Shown here in pieces: positions 45,976 through 54,733 of a stretch of DNA of 64,000 bases. The translations under genes were made by a program, and so were the position numbers. Positions within the stretch are counted from its first letter, which is position 1, and each line of letters begins with the position of its first letter. The notes under the pieces are model-generated. The model was not told the origin of the DNA and searched no databases. It was given only the letters and a program-made list of their open reading frames with translations. This stretch comes from Flavobacteriaceae bacterium F08102. GTDB lineage: Bacteria; Bacteroidota; Bacteroidia; Flavobacteriales; Flavobacteriaceae. Location of the stretch: the NCBI GenBank assembly GCA_023015935.1, contig JALKAY010000008.1, positions 218,888 to 282,887 on the forward strand, given 5' to 3'.

Positions 45976-47907
45976 TTATACTATTATATTTACTTTAAAA
46001 CCCTTATTTACTTGTGATTCAAAAGTAACTATTCCATTGACTGATTGAATACGGTTTTCCACATTTTGCAAACCAGCACCTTTATGGATGGTACATCCAA
46101 CCCCATTATCCTTATATTCTATACATACACGGTTTTTACTTTCTTCAAAGGTTAACGCGGTTATCGAAGCCTTACTGTGCTTTTTCATATTAACCATAAG
46201 TTCTTGTAAAACCCTATAAATAATCGTCTTTTTAGTATCTGAAATTGATTCCCAATGAACTTTTGACAACCCTTTTGTTATTAACGTAATATCGTCTTTG
46301 TTATAATTTAACAGTAATTCATTTAGTGCATCTTTAAAATTTCCATCCAAATCAATGGCACTATTTTCTTTTGAAATGTCTCTGGTTTTTTTATAAATAC
46401 ATTCCAAATCATCCAATACTTCCGATTCGTTATTCGTTTCTCCTTGTAACTTAATCATAGCATGATAAACATCATTCGCTACTTCGTCATGTACTCTTTT
46501 AGAAATGCGCTTCTCTGTATTATAAATCTGCTCTATCTTTTCTTTTTTATGCTTCGCTTTAATTAACGTATACAAAAAAAATGAAGAAAGCAATAAAAAA
46601 ATACCACTTACTAAGTAGATGGTTTTCTGTCGATTTGATTTTTCTAGATTTAATTGATTTTTTGCATTTTTTATTTTCAGGTTAAAATTTTCGATTCTAT
46701 TTTTTTCTGTATCATATCTTAATTTGGCGAACCTATTTTTATGGCTTTCTCTTGATTCAATAATACTATCATTAAGATGTATATACCTTTCTGCATATTG
46801 TTTTAGTTTTTTTGGAGAATCTTCAAGTTTTAGCAATTTCTTTAGGGCCTCTAACCGATCGTCAATACTATTTAGCCCGATAGAAATCTCATACATTTTT
46901 TCTGCATATCGTTTTGATTTCACACGATTTATTTTTTCAAAATAAGTCGACAAATGTGCATTACTTGCAATTTGTCCATATAAATCATTTTGTTGAGTTT
47001 TCATGTTTAGAGCCTCCATAAAATGTACTAATTCATTTTCACTTCCCGTCATTAACCAACGTGCATACGCCAAATTATCTAATACTCTCGCTTTGGTTTT
47101 CAAATCTGTTTGCGTCAACGAATCGTTAAGGATGGTTGTATACATTGAAATGGCCTTTTTAAAATCACCTTGTTCAAGGTATACATTAGCAATATTATTT
47201 GAATACTTAAGTGAATTTATTTTATTCTTGGTCGTTTCTAATGCCTGCTTATACCAATATAAAGACTCATCATAATCCTTCCGCTTTTTAGCTGAAATAG
47301 CTAAGCAATTCTGAACTGAGGCAATGGTTTTAGAGGCTTTTGAATTTTCCAAAAAGTTAAGTGCTTCAACAGCCGTATTGTCACTGTTCAAATAGTCTCC
47401 CCAATTAGATTGAATGATGGCCATATTTAACAATCGTTTACCAACGGCTACACTATCATTTAGCGAAATGAATATTTTTTTAGACAGATTGTAATAGTAA
47501 TACGCACTATCACTACTATTCTTTTTGTTATGATACAGCCCAAGTTTATAATAGGCCTTACCTATAGAAACAGAATCGGCTAATTTTTCTGAAACTTGAA
47601 GTAATTTTTTTGAATAAACAATTGAACTATCTAATTGACCTGCATCACTAAATAATTTAGATTTATAGGAAAATATTTTACGTTCTAACGAATCTCTATT
47701 TTGTGTATTTGCGAACGTAACTGCTTTGTCTAAAAACCCTATCCTTTCTTCCATTGAAAAGGTTTTAGATTTACCTTTACCCATGAACTTTTGAATACTA
47801 TCGTAAAAAGGCTTAAGGGAGTTTTCTTTTATTAAAGAGGTCTTCCTGTCTTGACAGCTTAACGCCAAAAATAACATGGAAATAAAAAATAATCTATGCA
47901 CCGTCAT
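45976..47907 (-). CDS. TPR-containing sensor histidine kinase lipoprotein
   Basis: 643 residues. The N-terminal signal ends in a lipobox (LALSC), then comes a long run of TPR helix pairs (for example SVSIGKAYYKLGLYHNKKN), then one membrane helix near residues 430-449 (YLVSGIFLLLSSFFLYTLI). The phosphoacceptor helix ISKRVHDEVANDVYHAM (His473) and a HATPase domain with DNGVGCTIHKGAGLQNV follow. This is the NarL/HisKA_3-type family common in Bacteroidota. The periplasmic TPRs sense an unknown signal. Its response regulator is directly downstream. Confidence 0.88.
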   Translation of the reverse strand: MTVHRLFFISMLFLALSCQDRKTSLIKENSLKPFYDSIQKFMGKGKSKTFSMEERIGFLDKAVTFANTQNRDSLERKIFSYKSKLFSDAGQLDSSIVYSKKLLQVSEKLADSVSIGKAYYKLGLYHNKKNSSDSAYYYYNLSKKIFISLNDSVAVGKRLLNMAIIQSNWGDYLNSDNTAVEALNFLENSKASKTIASVQNCLAISAKKRKDYDESLYWYKQALETTKNKINSLKYSNNIANVYLEQGDFKKAISMYTTILNDSLTQTDLKTKARVLDNLAYARWLMTGSENELVHFMEALNMKTQQNDLYGQIASNAHLSTYFEKINRVKSKRYAEKMYEISIGLNSIDDRLEALKKLLKLEDSPKKLKQYAERYIHLNDSIIESRESHKNRFAKLRYDTEKNRIENFNLKIKNAKNQLNLEKSNRQKTIYLVSGIFLLLSSFFLYTLIKAKHKKEKIEQIYNTEKRISKRVHDEVANDVYHAMIKLQGETNNESEVLDDLECIYKKTRDISKENSAIDLDGNFKDALNELLLNYNKDDITLITKGLSKVHWESISDTKKTIIYRVLQELMVNMKKHSKASITALTFEESKNRVCIEYKDNGVGCTIHKGAGLQNVENRIQSVNGIVTFESQVNKGFKVNIIV

Positions 47908-47989
47908 GGTATTATGGAAATAATATCCATGCTAAGATAAAATAAAAGGCTACATATCATTGCAGCCTTTTATAAAAAAGTTAAAAGTT

Positions 47990-48199
47990 TTAGTCTTCAC
48001 CTCCTTCGTCATCTTCGTCATCATCGTCTTCATCAGGGGTTTGAATATCTTCTCCTCCTGTTGCAACAACATTCGTATCCAACGTATCTAAAGCTTCCGT
48101 TTGCTGTGAATCTAACAACTCTAACACATCATCAGAGGTACATGAAATTAAAAACACATTAAGGAAAATCACAATTAAAATTAAAGCTAATTTTTTCAT
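47990..48199 (-). CDS. small acidic lipoprotein
   Basis: 69 residues. MKKLALILIVIFLNVFLISC is a lipoprotein signal (Cys20). The rest is short and very acidic, ending with repeated Asp/Glu (PDEDDDDEDDEGGED). No family is recognised. It is 83 bases upstream of the kinase gene in the same direction, so it may be co-transcribed or signal to the kinase. Confidence 0.7.
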   Translation of the reverse strand: MKKLALILIVIFLNVFLISCTSDDVLELLDSQQTEALDTLDTNVVATGGEDIQTPDEDDDDEDDEGGED

Positions 48200-48305
48200 T
48201 TTGTAAAATTTTGAGGTTAAAAAATGGGGGTATATTCCGAGGGCAACTCGGTAGGTATTTCACTGTTCAACAGCACAGTAAAACTCCAGAGAACAATTTC
48301 TCTTT

Positions 48306-48372
48306 TGGGAAGTATGGAAGTCCTGCGTAGAGAAGTATAACTACTTCCCATTTTGCCATAAAACTCTACGCA
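48306..48372. repeat. two interleaved 9-bp inverted repeats
   Basis: TGGGAAGTA (48306-48314) pairs with TACTTCCCA (48342-48350), and TGCGTAGAG (48324-48332) with CTCTACGCA (48364-48372). The A-B-A'-B' order is the layout of an H-type pseudoknot if transcribed. Confidence 0.6.
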
Positions 48373-48476
48373 TTAACTCCAAGTTAGGCTTGACAAATTC
48401 ATCCTCATTACGAGATAATCTTCGGTCAATTCTTGGGCAAATGAAAAAAAAGCGGAGTGGAAACAATGGAGCGTTT

Positions 48477-48516
48477 ATGGAAAGAATATGGAAAACTTTT
48501 TCCGTATTCTTTCCAT
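48477..48516. repeat. long near-perfect inverted repeat
   Basis: ATGGAAAGAATATGGAAAA pairs with TTTCCGTATTCTTTCCAT across about 18 bp with one G-T pair and a very short loop, 42 bases before the 224-residue gene. No T-run follows. It could be a terminator relic or an operator. Confidence 0.6.
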
Positions 48517-48557
48517 CTAAATTTGTAATTTTAACCCACTGTTAATTAATTTATTAA

Positions 48558-49232
48558 ATGCATAGAAATCTAATAATTAAAGCTTTTGAAAAAGCAAAAA
48601 GAGACATACAATCAACCAAATTAACGCACTTATCGACCCATTTATCGGACTATATATTTGAAGTTAGTGGAGAGCAATACGGTGAAAAGAGTTTAAGGAC
48701 CTACTATAATTTAGCTACCCAAAATTCATCAGACACGATTGAATTTAAAGAATATGTAAAACAATCATTATCAAAATTTCTGGGATATAAAAACTACCAA
48801 GAGTTTATACGTGAAAATTCAGAAAATGAAAAAAAACAAAACATATTTTTTCTTAAAAAGAAAACTACAATAGGTTTAATTTTACTCATTTCTGTAGTGA
48901 GTTTTTTTGGTTACGATATGACAAAAAAAAATTGTATGGTTTGGAATATAGACCATTACGAAAAAGTTAAATGTAGTGAAGAACAAATTATGAAACCGGT
49001 CAAGTACAATGAAGATATGTATCATCATTTAAAAAAAATTGAACCAAATTGTGACTATCCATTTTTCAAACCAGATGGAAGGGAAAATTTATGGTATGGA
49101 AAATCAGCAAAAGGGGAGCTCGAATTTTTTACCCATTATGGTTTACACCCCATTACAAATCAAACACTAAATCCAATTACGCAATACATGATTGATAAAT
49201 ATATTTGTACAGCGGTATCTATAGGAGAATAA
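48558..49232 (+). CDS. hypothetical protein with one membrane helix
   Basis: 224 residues. The first 95 residues are helical and charged. A single hydrophobic segment follows (IGLILLISVVSFFGYD, about residues 103-120). The C-terminal domain contains YGKSAKGELEFFTHYGLHP and LNPITQYMIDKYI, seen in other flavobacterial proteins of unknown function. The orientation is probably inside-out with a periplasmic C-terminus. It stands alone between the structured region and the NtrB-like gene. Confidence 0.65.
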   Translation: MHRNLIIKAFEKAKRDIQSTKLTHLSTHLSDYIFEVSGEQYGEKSLRTYYNLATQNSSDTIEFKEYVKQSLSKFLGYKNYQEFIRENSENEKKQNIFFLKKKTTIGLILLISVVSFFGYDMTKKNCMVWNIDHYEKVKCSEEQIMKPVKYNEDMYHHLKKIEPNCDYPFFKPDGRENLWYGKSAKGELEFFTHYGLHPITNQTLNPITQYMIDKYICTAVSIGE

Positions 49233-49396
49233 CATTCATATCAAATGAAATCTGAATGACTATTATTGAACTTCTTTCAAAATCAACCCTATACGTATAC
49301 ATGTCTCTTATTTATACAATCTTTCACATCAACTCTTTTGCCAGACTAAAAAAATTTTAGACCTTTCACCATTGATTTTGATCAAATCATACGATT

Positions 49397-50485
49397 ATGA
49401 CGAGTACTGAAGAAAAATTAAAAGAACGTATTAAAGAGTTAACCTGTCTCTACGAGGTGACATCAATTATTGCACATTCTGATTTCAGTATGCTCGACAA
49501 AACTTTTGAGGCCGTTATTAATTGTCTGCAACGCGCTTGGAAAGTTCAACATGATGCGCAAGTAGCCCTTTATTTTGAAGGTCCTCCCGTAGTGACAAAT
49601 CGGCAACAAGGAAAACTAATTTCCATTCGTGAAAACATTCGAATTTTCAATGAAATTAAAGGGTATATTGAAGTGAGCTACCCAGCTGATCGCTACCAAT
49701 TATCTGATTTTTTAATGGAGGAAAAAATGCTGTTAAAAAATGTGTGTTTTGCGGTAGGTAATCACCTTGAAAAAAAAGAAATTCGAGATAATGAGATTGC
49801 TATTAAACGCCAGGTAGAACGCGCAGATAGGCTTCACATTTTAGGAGAAATAACAGCGGGAATTGCCCATGAGCTCAACACACCATTAGCCAATATATTA
49901 GGGTTTGCTGAACTGCTAAAAAACGGAATCACAAAAGAAGAACATCGAAGAGATCTCGATAAGATTGTGGGTAATGCTATCTTTTCTCGTGAAGTGGTAA
50001 AGAAACTCATGTTTTTTGCCTGTGAAATGCCTCAACAAATGAAGTCGGTTTCGCTTCGGCCTATCATTGAAGATGTTATTAAATTACTTCGTCCTTCCTT
50101 AACACAGAAAAACATTACCCTAACTCAACTATTTGAAGTAGATTCACTGGAACTGAAAGCCGATCCTATCCAACTTACTCAAGTACTGTTCAATCTTATT
50201 ATGAATGCTATTTACTATTCACCAACCAATGGTGAAATTGTTGTTGAGATTAAAGAAAAACCATCTGAAATTATTTTAAAAATTAAAGATGAAGGTGAAG
50301 GAATACCCACTAACTTACGCGATAAAATCTTTGAGCCATTTTATACGACTAAACCAACTGGTGATGGTTCAGGACTTGGTTTAAGCGTTGTTCACGGTAT
50401 TATAAAAAGCCATAAAGGAAGCATAAAGTACAGCGCAAATCGCCCAAAAGGATCCATCTTCACAATTAAATTTCCAAAGAATTAA
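49397..50485 (+). CDS. NtrB-like sensor histidine kinase (soluble)
   Basis: 362 residues without a membrane segment. The N-terminal half resembles a GAF/PAS-like sensor (LYEVTSIIAHSDFSMLDKTF). The kinase core has His158 in AGIAHELNTPLANILG, N-box LFNLIMNAIYYSP, G1 KDEGEGIP and the TTKPTGDGSGLGLSVVHGI ATP lid. It precedes a sigma-54 activator by 2 bases, so it is probably its cognate kinase. The signal could be nitrogen or redox; this is inferred from context. Confidence 0.9.
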   Translation: MTSTEEKLKERIKELTCLYEVTSIIAHSDFSMLDKTFEAVINCLQRAWKVQHDAQVALYFEGPPVVTNRQQGKLISIRENIRIFNEIKGYIEVSYPADRYQLSDFLMEEKMLLKNVCFAVGNHLEKKEIRDNEIAIKRQVERADRLHILGEITAGIAHELNTPLANILGFAELLKNGITKEEHRRDLDKIVGNAIFSREVVKKLMFFACEMPQQMKSVSLRPIIEDVIKLLRPSLTQKNITLTQLFEVDSLELKADPIQLTQVLFNLIMNAIYYSPTNGEIVVEIKEKPSEIILKIKDEGEGIPTNLRDKIFEPFYTTKPTGDGSGLGLSVVHGIIKSHKGSIKYSANRPKGSIFTIKFPKN

Positions 50486-50487
50486 GT

Positions 50488-51813
50488 ATGACATTAGCCA
50501 AAGAAAATATTTTATTAGTCGATGATGATATCGATATTTTAGAGTTGTTGCAGCGGCATTTACAAGCCATGAATTTTCATACCTATAAAGCTGTATCTGT
50601 AAAAGAAGCATTGCAAATTCTCGAAGACACCACCATCGATTTACTCATTACGGATATTCAAATGCCAGAAGTCGACGGACTTCAGTTAGTCAAATATGTG
50701 GATGAACACTACCCTGCGCTACCAAAGTTGGTCATTACAGGATATCCATCTGTTCACGGTGTACTCGATGTGTTAAAATCAGGTGAGACAAACTATCTTA
50801 TAAAACCTTTTACCAAACAAGAGCTCCAACAAGCGGTTGATAAATCAATTTCAAGCTACAAACAACAAGCAACACCTGAACGAATAAAGTTCCCAAATCA
50901 ATCTGCTGTCTATGGTGAGATGATAGGGCAATCGGCCGCATTTAATCAAGTTGTATCTATAATAGAACGTGTAAAAAACAACAAGGCAACTGTGTTAATT
51001 CAAGGAGAAAGTGGAACAGGTAAAGAACTCGTAGCACGTGCCATTCACTATACAGGAAAATATGCACGCGCACCCTTTATTGTTGTTAATTGTGGGGCTA
51101 TTCCTGAAAATTTACTCGAAGCTGAACTTTTTGGATATATCAAAGGTGCTTTTACTGGAGCGGATGATACGAGAGATGGATTTTTTCAAGCGGCAAACCA
51201 CGGAACAATTTTTTTAGATGAAATAGGAACCGCATCAATGGCCGTTCAGACCAAACTTTTACGTGTTTTACAAGAAAAAGAAGTAAGTAAAATTGGATCT
51301 CGAAAAACAGAAAAAATTGATGTACGCGTCATTGCTGCTACCAACAGTAATTTACAAGAAGACATTAAAACTGATGCATTTAGAGCCGATTTGTATTATC
51401 GATTAACCGTAGTCGAAATAAAAGTTCCTCCGCTACGGCAAAGAAAATCGGACATCCCCTTACTCGTCAACAAATTTCTTCAAAAATACGGACTTGAATA
51501 TAAGGATCGCCTGTTGCGTATTTCCCCAAAGGCTCTAAGTGTCCTTGAAAGGTATCCTTGGCCTGGAAACATTCGTGAATTAGAAAATGCGATACAGCGC
51601 GCCATCATTATGTCTGATGGGACCATTGAAGTTCAGCATTTACCTGCACAGTTAAAATACCAAATCAATTTTAATGATGCCCCATTTAAACCGTTAAGAA
51701 CTATTGAAAAAGAATATATAGAACGTGTTTTAAATTATGTAAATGGCAATAAATCAAAGGCCGCTGAAATCCTAGAAATAGATCGAAAAACCTTAACAAA
51801 TCGACTAAAATAA
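50488..51813 (+). CDS. sigma-54-dependent response regulator (NtrC family)
   Basis: 441 residues. Receiver domain with Asp56 (LLITDIQMPEVDG), AAA+ domain with Walker A GESGTGKE, the sigma-54 contact loop GAFTGADDTRDGFF, and a Fis-type helix-turn-helix at the C-terminus (NKSKAAEILEIDRKTLTNRL). It should activate promoters of the -24/-12 type. A strong match to such a promoter lies 125 bases downstream, before the gdhA operon, so that is the best candidate target. Confidence 0.94.
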   Translation: MTLAKENILLVDDDIDILELLQRHLQAMNFHTYKAVSVKEALQILEDTTIDLLITDIQMPEVDGLQLVKYVDEHYPALPKLVITGYPSVHGVLDVLKSGETNYLIKPFTKQELQQAVDKSISSYKQQATPERIKFPNQSAVYGEMIGQSAAFNQVVSIIERVKNNKATVLIQGESGTGKELVARAIHYTGKYARAPFIVVNCGAIPENLLEAELFGYIKGAFTGADDTRDGFFQAANHGTIFLDEIGTASMAVQTKLLRVLQEKEVSKIGSRKTEKIDVRVIAATNSNLQEDIKTDAFRADLYYRLTVVEIKVPPLRQRKSDIPLLVNKFLQKYGLEYKDRLLRISPKALSVLERYPWPGNIRELENAIQRAIIMSDGTIEVQHLPAQLKYQINFNDAPFKPLRTIEKEYIERVLNYVNGNKSKAAEILEIDRKTLTNRLK

Positions 51814-51937
51814 TATGGGTATTTCTTACTCAGATGGGTAATTATTACACATACAAAGAACCCTTATTTTTCGAGCTTCAGAATGCAACCTATTGAATAG
51901 CCGACTATTACATAAGTATTCAAACATTCTTTGTAAA

Positions 51938-51953
51938 TTGGCATACAGTTTGC
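51938..51953 (+). promoter_or_regulatory. sigma-54 (-24/-12) promoter for the gdhA operon
   Basis: TTGGCATACAGTTTGC matches TGGCAYR-N4-TTGC. The GG (51940-51941) and GC (51952-51953) are separated by exactly 10 bases, as required. Transcription would start near 51965, about 100 bases before the small Cys gene and 290 before gdhA. The NtrC-type activator is encoded just upstream. Confidence 0.65.
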
Positions 51954-52064
51954 CCACTATGGTAAACATCCATATATAGGAATGCTATCTCTTGAACAAT
52001 AGCAGCTTACAGGTTGTCATTAAGTAAGAAAATAGGCTCTTTATATGAACTAAGATTACGAAAA

Positions 52065-52223
52065 ATGAAAACATCTTATCAACGAAGTATATGCTCTACG
52101 TGTGAACATATTTCCTACTGTGTAATTACCACAGACAAAAGAAATGTTCTTTCGTGTAGTGAATTTGAATTTGAACAATCAAGTACAACATCTACCAAAA
52201 AAATTACTGAAAAAGTTGCCTAA
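52065..52223 (+). CDS. small Cys-containing protein upstream of gdhA
   Basis: 52 residues from the ATG at 52065; the frame is open from 52014 without a better start. MKTSYQRSICSTCEHISYC has CxxC-x6-C, and a fourth Cys follows in LSCSEFE, so a zinc or iron site is likely. Similar short proteins occur in flavobacteria. It is the first gene behind the sigma-54 promoter. Function unknown. Confidence 0.6.
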   Translation: MKTSYQRSICSTCEHISYCVITTDKRNVLSCSEFEFEQSSTTSTKKITEKVA

Positions 52224-52257
52224 GGGCCGTAATTATATACGCATTAAATTAGAAATA

Positions 52258-53544
52258 ATGATCAAATCAAAAGAAAAGAAAAATCAAAAACAAGGCATGC
52301 TTGAAAATGTCATGACGCAATTTAATCAAGCAGCAGATTTAATAGACCTCAATCCAAATATTAGAAAAATACTAGAAGTCACGAACAACGAACTCGTTGT
52401 TCACTTTCCAGTACGTATGGACAACGGAGAGGTTGAAGTTTTCACCGGATATCGCGTTCAACACAACAATTCTCTTGGGCCTTATAAAGGAGGCCTTAGA
52501 TACCACCCAACGGTAGATATCGATGCTGCACGTGCATTAGCCATGTGGATGACATGGAAAACGGCCCTTGCTGGACTTCCCTATGGGGGAGCTAAAGGAG
52601 GAATTCAACTTGACCCTTCAAAGTATTCTATGGCCGAATTAGAGCGTATTACACGTAGATTTACTTATGCTCTTGGTGATAATATTGGCCCCGAATTAGA
52701 TATTCCTGCACCGGATGTAAATACAAATGCCCAAACGATGGCTTGGATTTTAGACACCTACATGTCTACAAAACCACCCGCAGCTAGATCGTCAAACATG
52801 CATGTTGTAACCGGGAAACCCATAGGTGCAGGAGGTTCTGAAGGAAGAGATCGAGCTACCGGATTTGGTGTATTTCTCACGATTAAATTTTGGGCCGAAC
52901 ACAAAAACATCCCTTTAGAAAATAAACGATTTATCGTTCAAGGATTTGGCAATGTAGGATATTGGACCTCTCACTTCTTAGAAAAAGAAGGTGCGAAACT
53001 TGTCGCTGTACAAGATGCCTTTGGTACCATTACCAATGATGAAGGACTTTCAGTGGAAGACTTATTTGCGTATGCAAAAGAGAATGAAGGAAGTATTGTT
53101 GGCTTTCCAAATAGTACCCCCTGTGATAATGCTGATTTTTTTGCTATTGATTGTGACATCTGTATTCCTGCAGCATTAGGAAATCAAATTACGGCAGAAA
53201 ATGCTCCTTTAATTAAAGCAAAACTTATCGCAGAAGGAGCTAATGGCCCAACTGATGTAAGTGCTGAAATGATTTTACGCGAACGTAATATCGATGTTAT
53301 TCCAGATATACTATGTAATTCTGGAGGGGTAATTGGCAGTTATTTTGAATGGCTTCAAAATAGAAATGGAGAGATTTGGTCTTTAGAAGAAGTCCTCCAA
53401 AAACTCGAAAAGAAAATGAGAGAAAATTTTGAACGTGTTAAAAATAAGGCCGAAGCTCGCTCAGTAGATTACCGATCAGCTGCATTCATTATTGCTATTG
53501 AACGTTTTGAACAAGTATACACACAACGAGGAATTTTTCCATAA
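52258..53544 (+). CDS. Glu/Leu/Phe/Val-family dehydrogenase, probable glutamate dehydrogenase
   Basis: 428 residues from the ATG at 52258; an open frame upstream overlaps the small gene. GPYKGGLRYHP and LPYGGAKGGIQ hold the substrate and catalytic lysines, PAPDVNTNAQTMAW the catalytic Asp region, and VQGFGNVGYWTSHFL the nucleotide-binding Rossmann fold. Length fits NAD(P)-dependent GdhA of the 420-450 residue class. It interconverts glutamate and 2-oxoglutarate plus ammonium. The sigma-54 promoter in front points to nitrogen-dependent expression. Confidence 0.93.
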   Translation: MIKSKEKKNQKQGMLENVMTQFNQAADLIDLNPNIRKILEVTNNELVVHFPVRMDNGEVEVFTGYRVQHNNSLGPYKGGLRYHPTVDIDAARALAMWMTWKTALAGLPYGGAKGGIQLDPSKYSMAELERITRRFTYALGDNIGPELDIPAPDVNTNAQTMAWILDTYMSTKPPAARSSNMHVVTGKPIGAGGSEGRDRATGFGVFLTIKFWAEHKNIPLENKRFIVQGFGNVGYWTSHFLEKEGAKLVAVQDAFGTITNDEGLSVEDLFAYAKENEGSIVGFPNSTPCDNADFFAIDCDICIPAALGNQITAENAPLIKAKLIAEGANGPTDVSAEMILRERNIDVIPDILCNSGGVIGSYFEWLQNRNGEIWSLEEVLQKLEKKMRENFERVKNKAEARSVDYRSAAFIIAIERFEQVYTQRGIFP

Positions 53545-53555
53545 ATCTTACACTT

Positions 53556-53975
53556 ATGAAATACAATACCTTAGTTATCGAAAAAGCAGAATTTATCATA
53601 TTAAAACGCCTGCTAAATGTTAGTGGATTCACGAATGAAAATATCGTAGGAAAGTCCGTACATAACCTTTTACATGAATTAGAAAGTGCAACTATTTTAG
53701 ATCACGATAAGATGCCTTCAGATGTTGTGCGTATAAATTCATCTGTTACGGTTGTGTCTGCCCAAGGATGGGAAAAGACATTTACCTTAGTCTTGCCCAA
53801 ACACAGCGATGTTAAAAAGGATAAAATTTCTATCCTTACCCCCATGGGTGCTGCGGTAATTGGTTATGCTGAAGGAGATGAAATTTCATGGGAATTTCCC
53901 TCTGGGAAACAAAATTTTTCGATAAAAAAGGTAGTTCAAGCCGATGAAGCTGTAAAATTGAATGTATCATTATGA
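53556..53975 (+). CDS. GreA/GreB C-terminal domain (Rnk-like) protein
   Basis: 139 residues. The second half, SAQGWEKTFTLVLPKHSD then ILTPMGAAVIGYAEGDEISW, is the FKBP-like GreA/GreB C-terminal domain. There is no coiled-coil finger as in full GreA. This is the arrangement of Rnk, which binds RNA polymerase. It is coupled to the next gene by ATGA overlap and follows gdhA by 11 bases. Confidence 0.85.
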   Translation: MKYNTLVIEKAEFIILKRLLNVSGFTNENIVGKSVHNLLHELESATILDHDKMPSDVVRINSSVTVVSAQGWEKTFTLVLPKHSDVKKDKISILTPMGAAVIGYAEGDEISWEFPSGKQNFSIKKVVQADEAVKLNVSL

Positions 53976-54364
53976 AAAATCGACTCTTTTATGCACATGA
54001 GGATGATCGACACATCATGCTAAAAAAAGATTGTGTTGAGATTCAACATTGGGTTGAAACCTTAACGTATTATGCTTTAGAAATGGATGCCTTTATGGCA
54101 ATAATCGATGAAAGCAAAGAACCTTCCCCGCATCGTGAAGAATTAAAATGGTTGAAAGAACAAAACAAAGTCAACTTAAAAAATCTTTCGCGATACGAAT
54201 TAGTGCAACTTAAAGCATGGGAGTGCTATGATGTAGACTGTGAATTGTTCTATTTAAACAATCACGAAGAATTTAGACAAATCGTTATGGACCATATTAG
54301 TGCATATAGAACCCTTAAAAAGGAACTTTTTAAAGAGATCCTTGAAAAAGTAAAAAAGTCTTAA
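53972..54364 (+). CDS. hypothetical helical protein in gdhA operon
   Basis: 130 residues, soluble and helical, rich in Glu/Lys. Motifs such as HEDDRHIMLKKDCVEIQ and LNNHEEFRQIVMDHISAY are visible but do not point to a known family. It overlaps the Rnk-like gene by 4 bases and is the last gene before a strong terminator. Function unknown. Confidence 0.7.
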   Translation: MKNRLFYAHEDDRHIMLKKDCVEIQHWVETLTYYALEMDAFMAIIDESKEPSPHREELKWLKEQNKVNLKNLSRYELVQLKAWECYDVDCELFYLNNHEEFRQIVMDHISAYRTLKKELFKEILEKVKKS

Positions 54365-54405
54365 CTTGTTATAATTTATAACAATAAGTTGAGTTTTGTC
54401 GATGG

Positions 54406-54437
54406 ATCCCGTCTTTTTTAAGACGGGATTTTTTTTA
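54406..54437 (+). terminator. terminator of the gdhA operon
   Basis: ATCCCGTCTT and AAGACGGGAT form a 10-bp stem around TTTT, followed by eight T. It lies 42 bases after the last gene. An 8-bp inverted repeat (TTGTTATA/TATAACAA, 54366-54384) lies between. Confidence 0.92.
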
Positions 54438-54733
54438 TATAAAAGGGGTTCATTTTAAACACTGAACGTAATTCACAATGCTTAAGGAAATAATTGCCAA
54501 CGAAGACAAACAGGAGCTTAATTCAAATAGACAAGTGAATTAAAATACCACCTGTTTTTTTAAAAGAAGTACAAGCCCCCTAAGTACGTCTAACAGAAAT
54601 CAATCCCCTTTATCAACGATTTTTATACACGGAGCTAAGCGGAATTAATTTCACTAAAATCACTAACAATAATTTCTATTTTGATTCGTCTTAAAACAAG
54701 GAAATTCTCTAAATTTTAAGTAGTTTTGCCTTG
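54438..54733. other. 296-bp intergenic region
   Basis: Between the gdhA-operon terminator and smpB. A few short A/T-rich repeats are visible, but no gene, tRNA or strong hairpin. Only the smpB -7 element near its end is assigned. Confidence 0.4.
54721..54728 (+). promoter_or_regulatory. -7 promoter element of smpB
   Basis: TAGTTTTG matches TAnnTTTG exactly and ends 5 bases before the ATG at 54734. If used, transcription would start at or very near the start codon, giving a leaderless mRNA. Confidence 0.4.

Larger units (their letters stand above)
48200..48557. other. 358-bp structured intergenic region
   Basis: Between the divergent lipoprotein and 224-residue genes. No coding frame was seen. 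It contains several perfect short hairpins (CCGAG/CTCGG 48237-48251; CTGTT/AACAG 48263-48273; AGAGAA/TTCTCT 48288-48303), two interleaved 9-bp inverted repeats (48306-48372) and a long hairpin (48477-48516). It may hold a structured RNA or the remains of a small mobile element. Confidence 0.45.
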
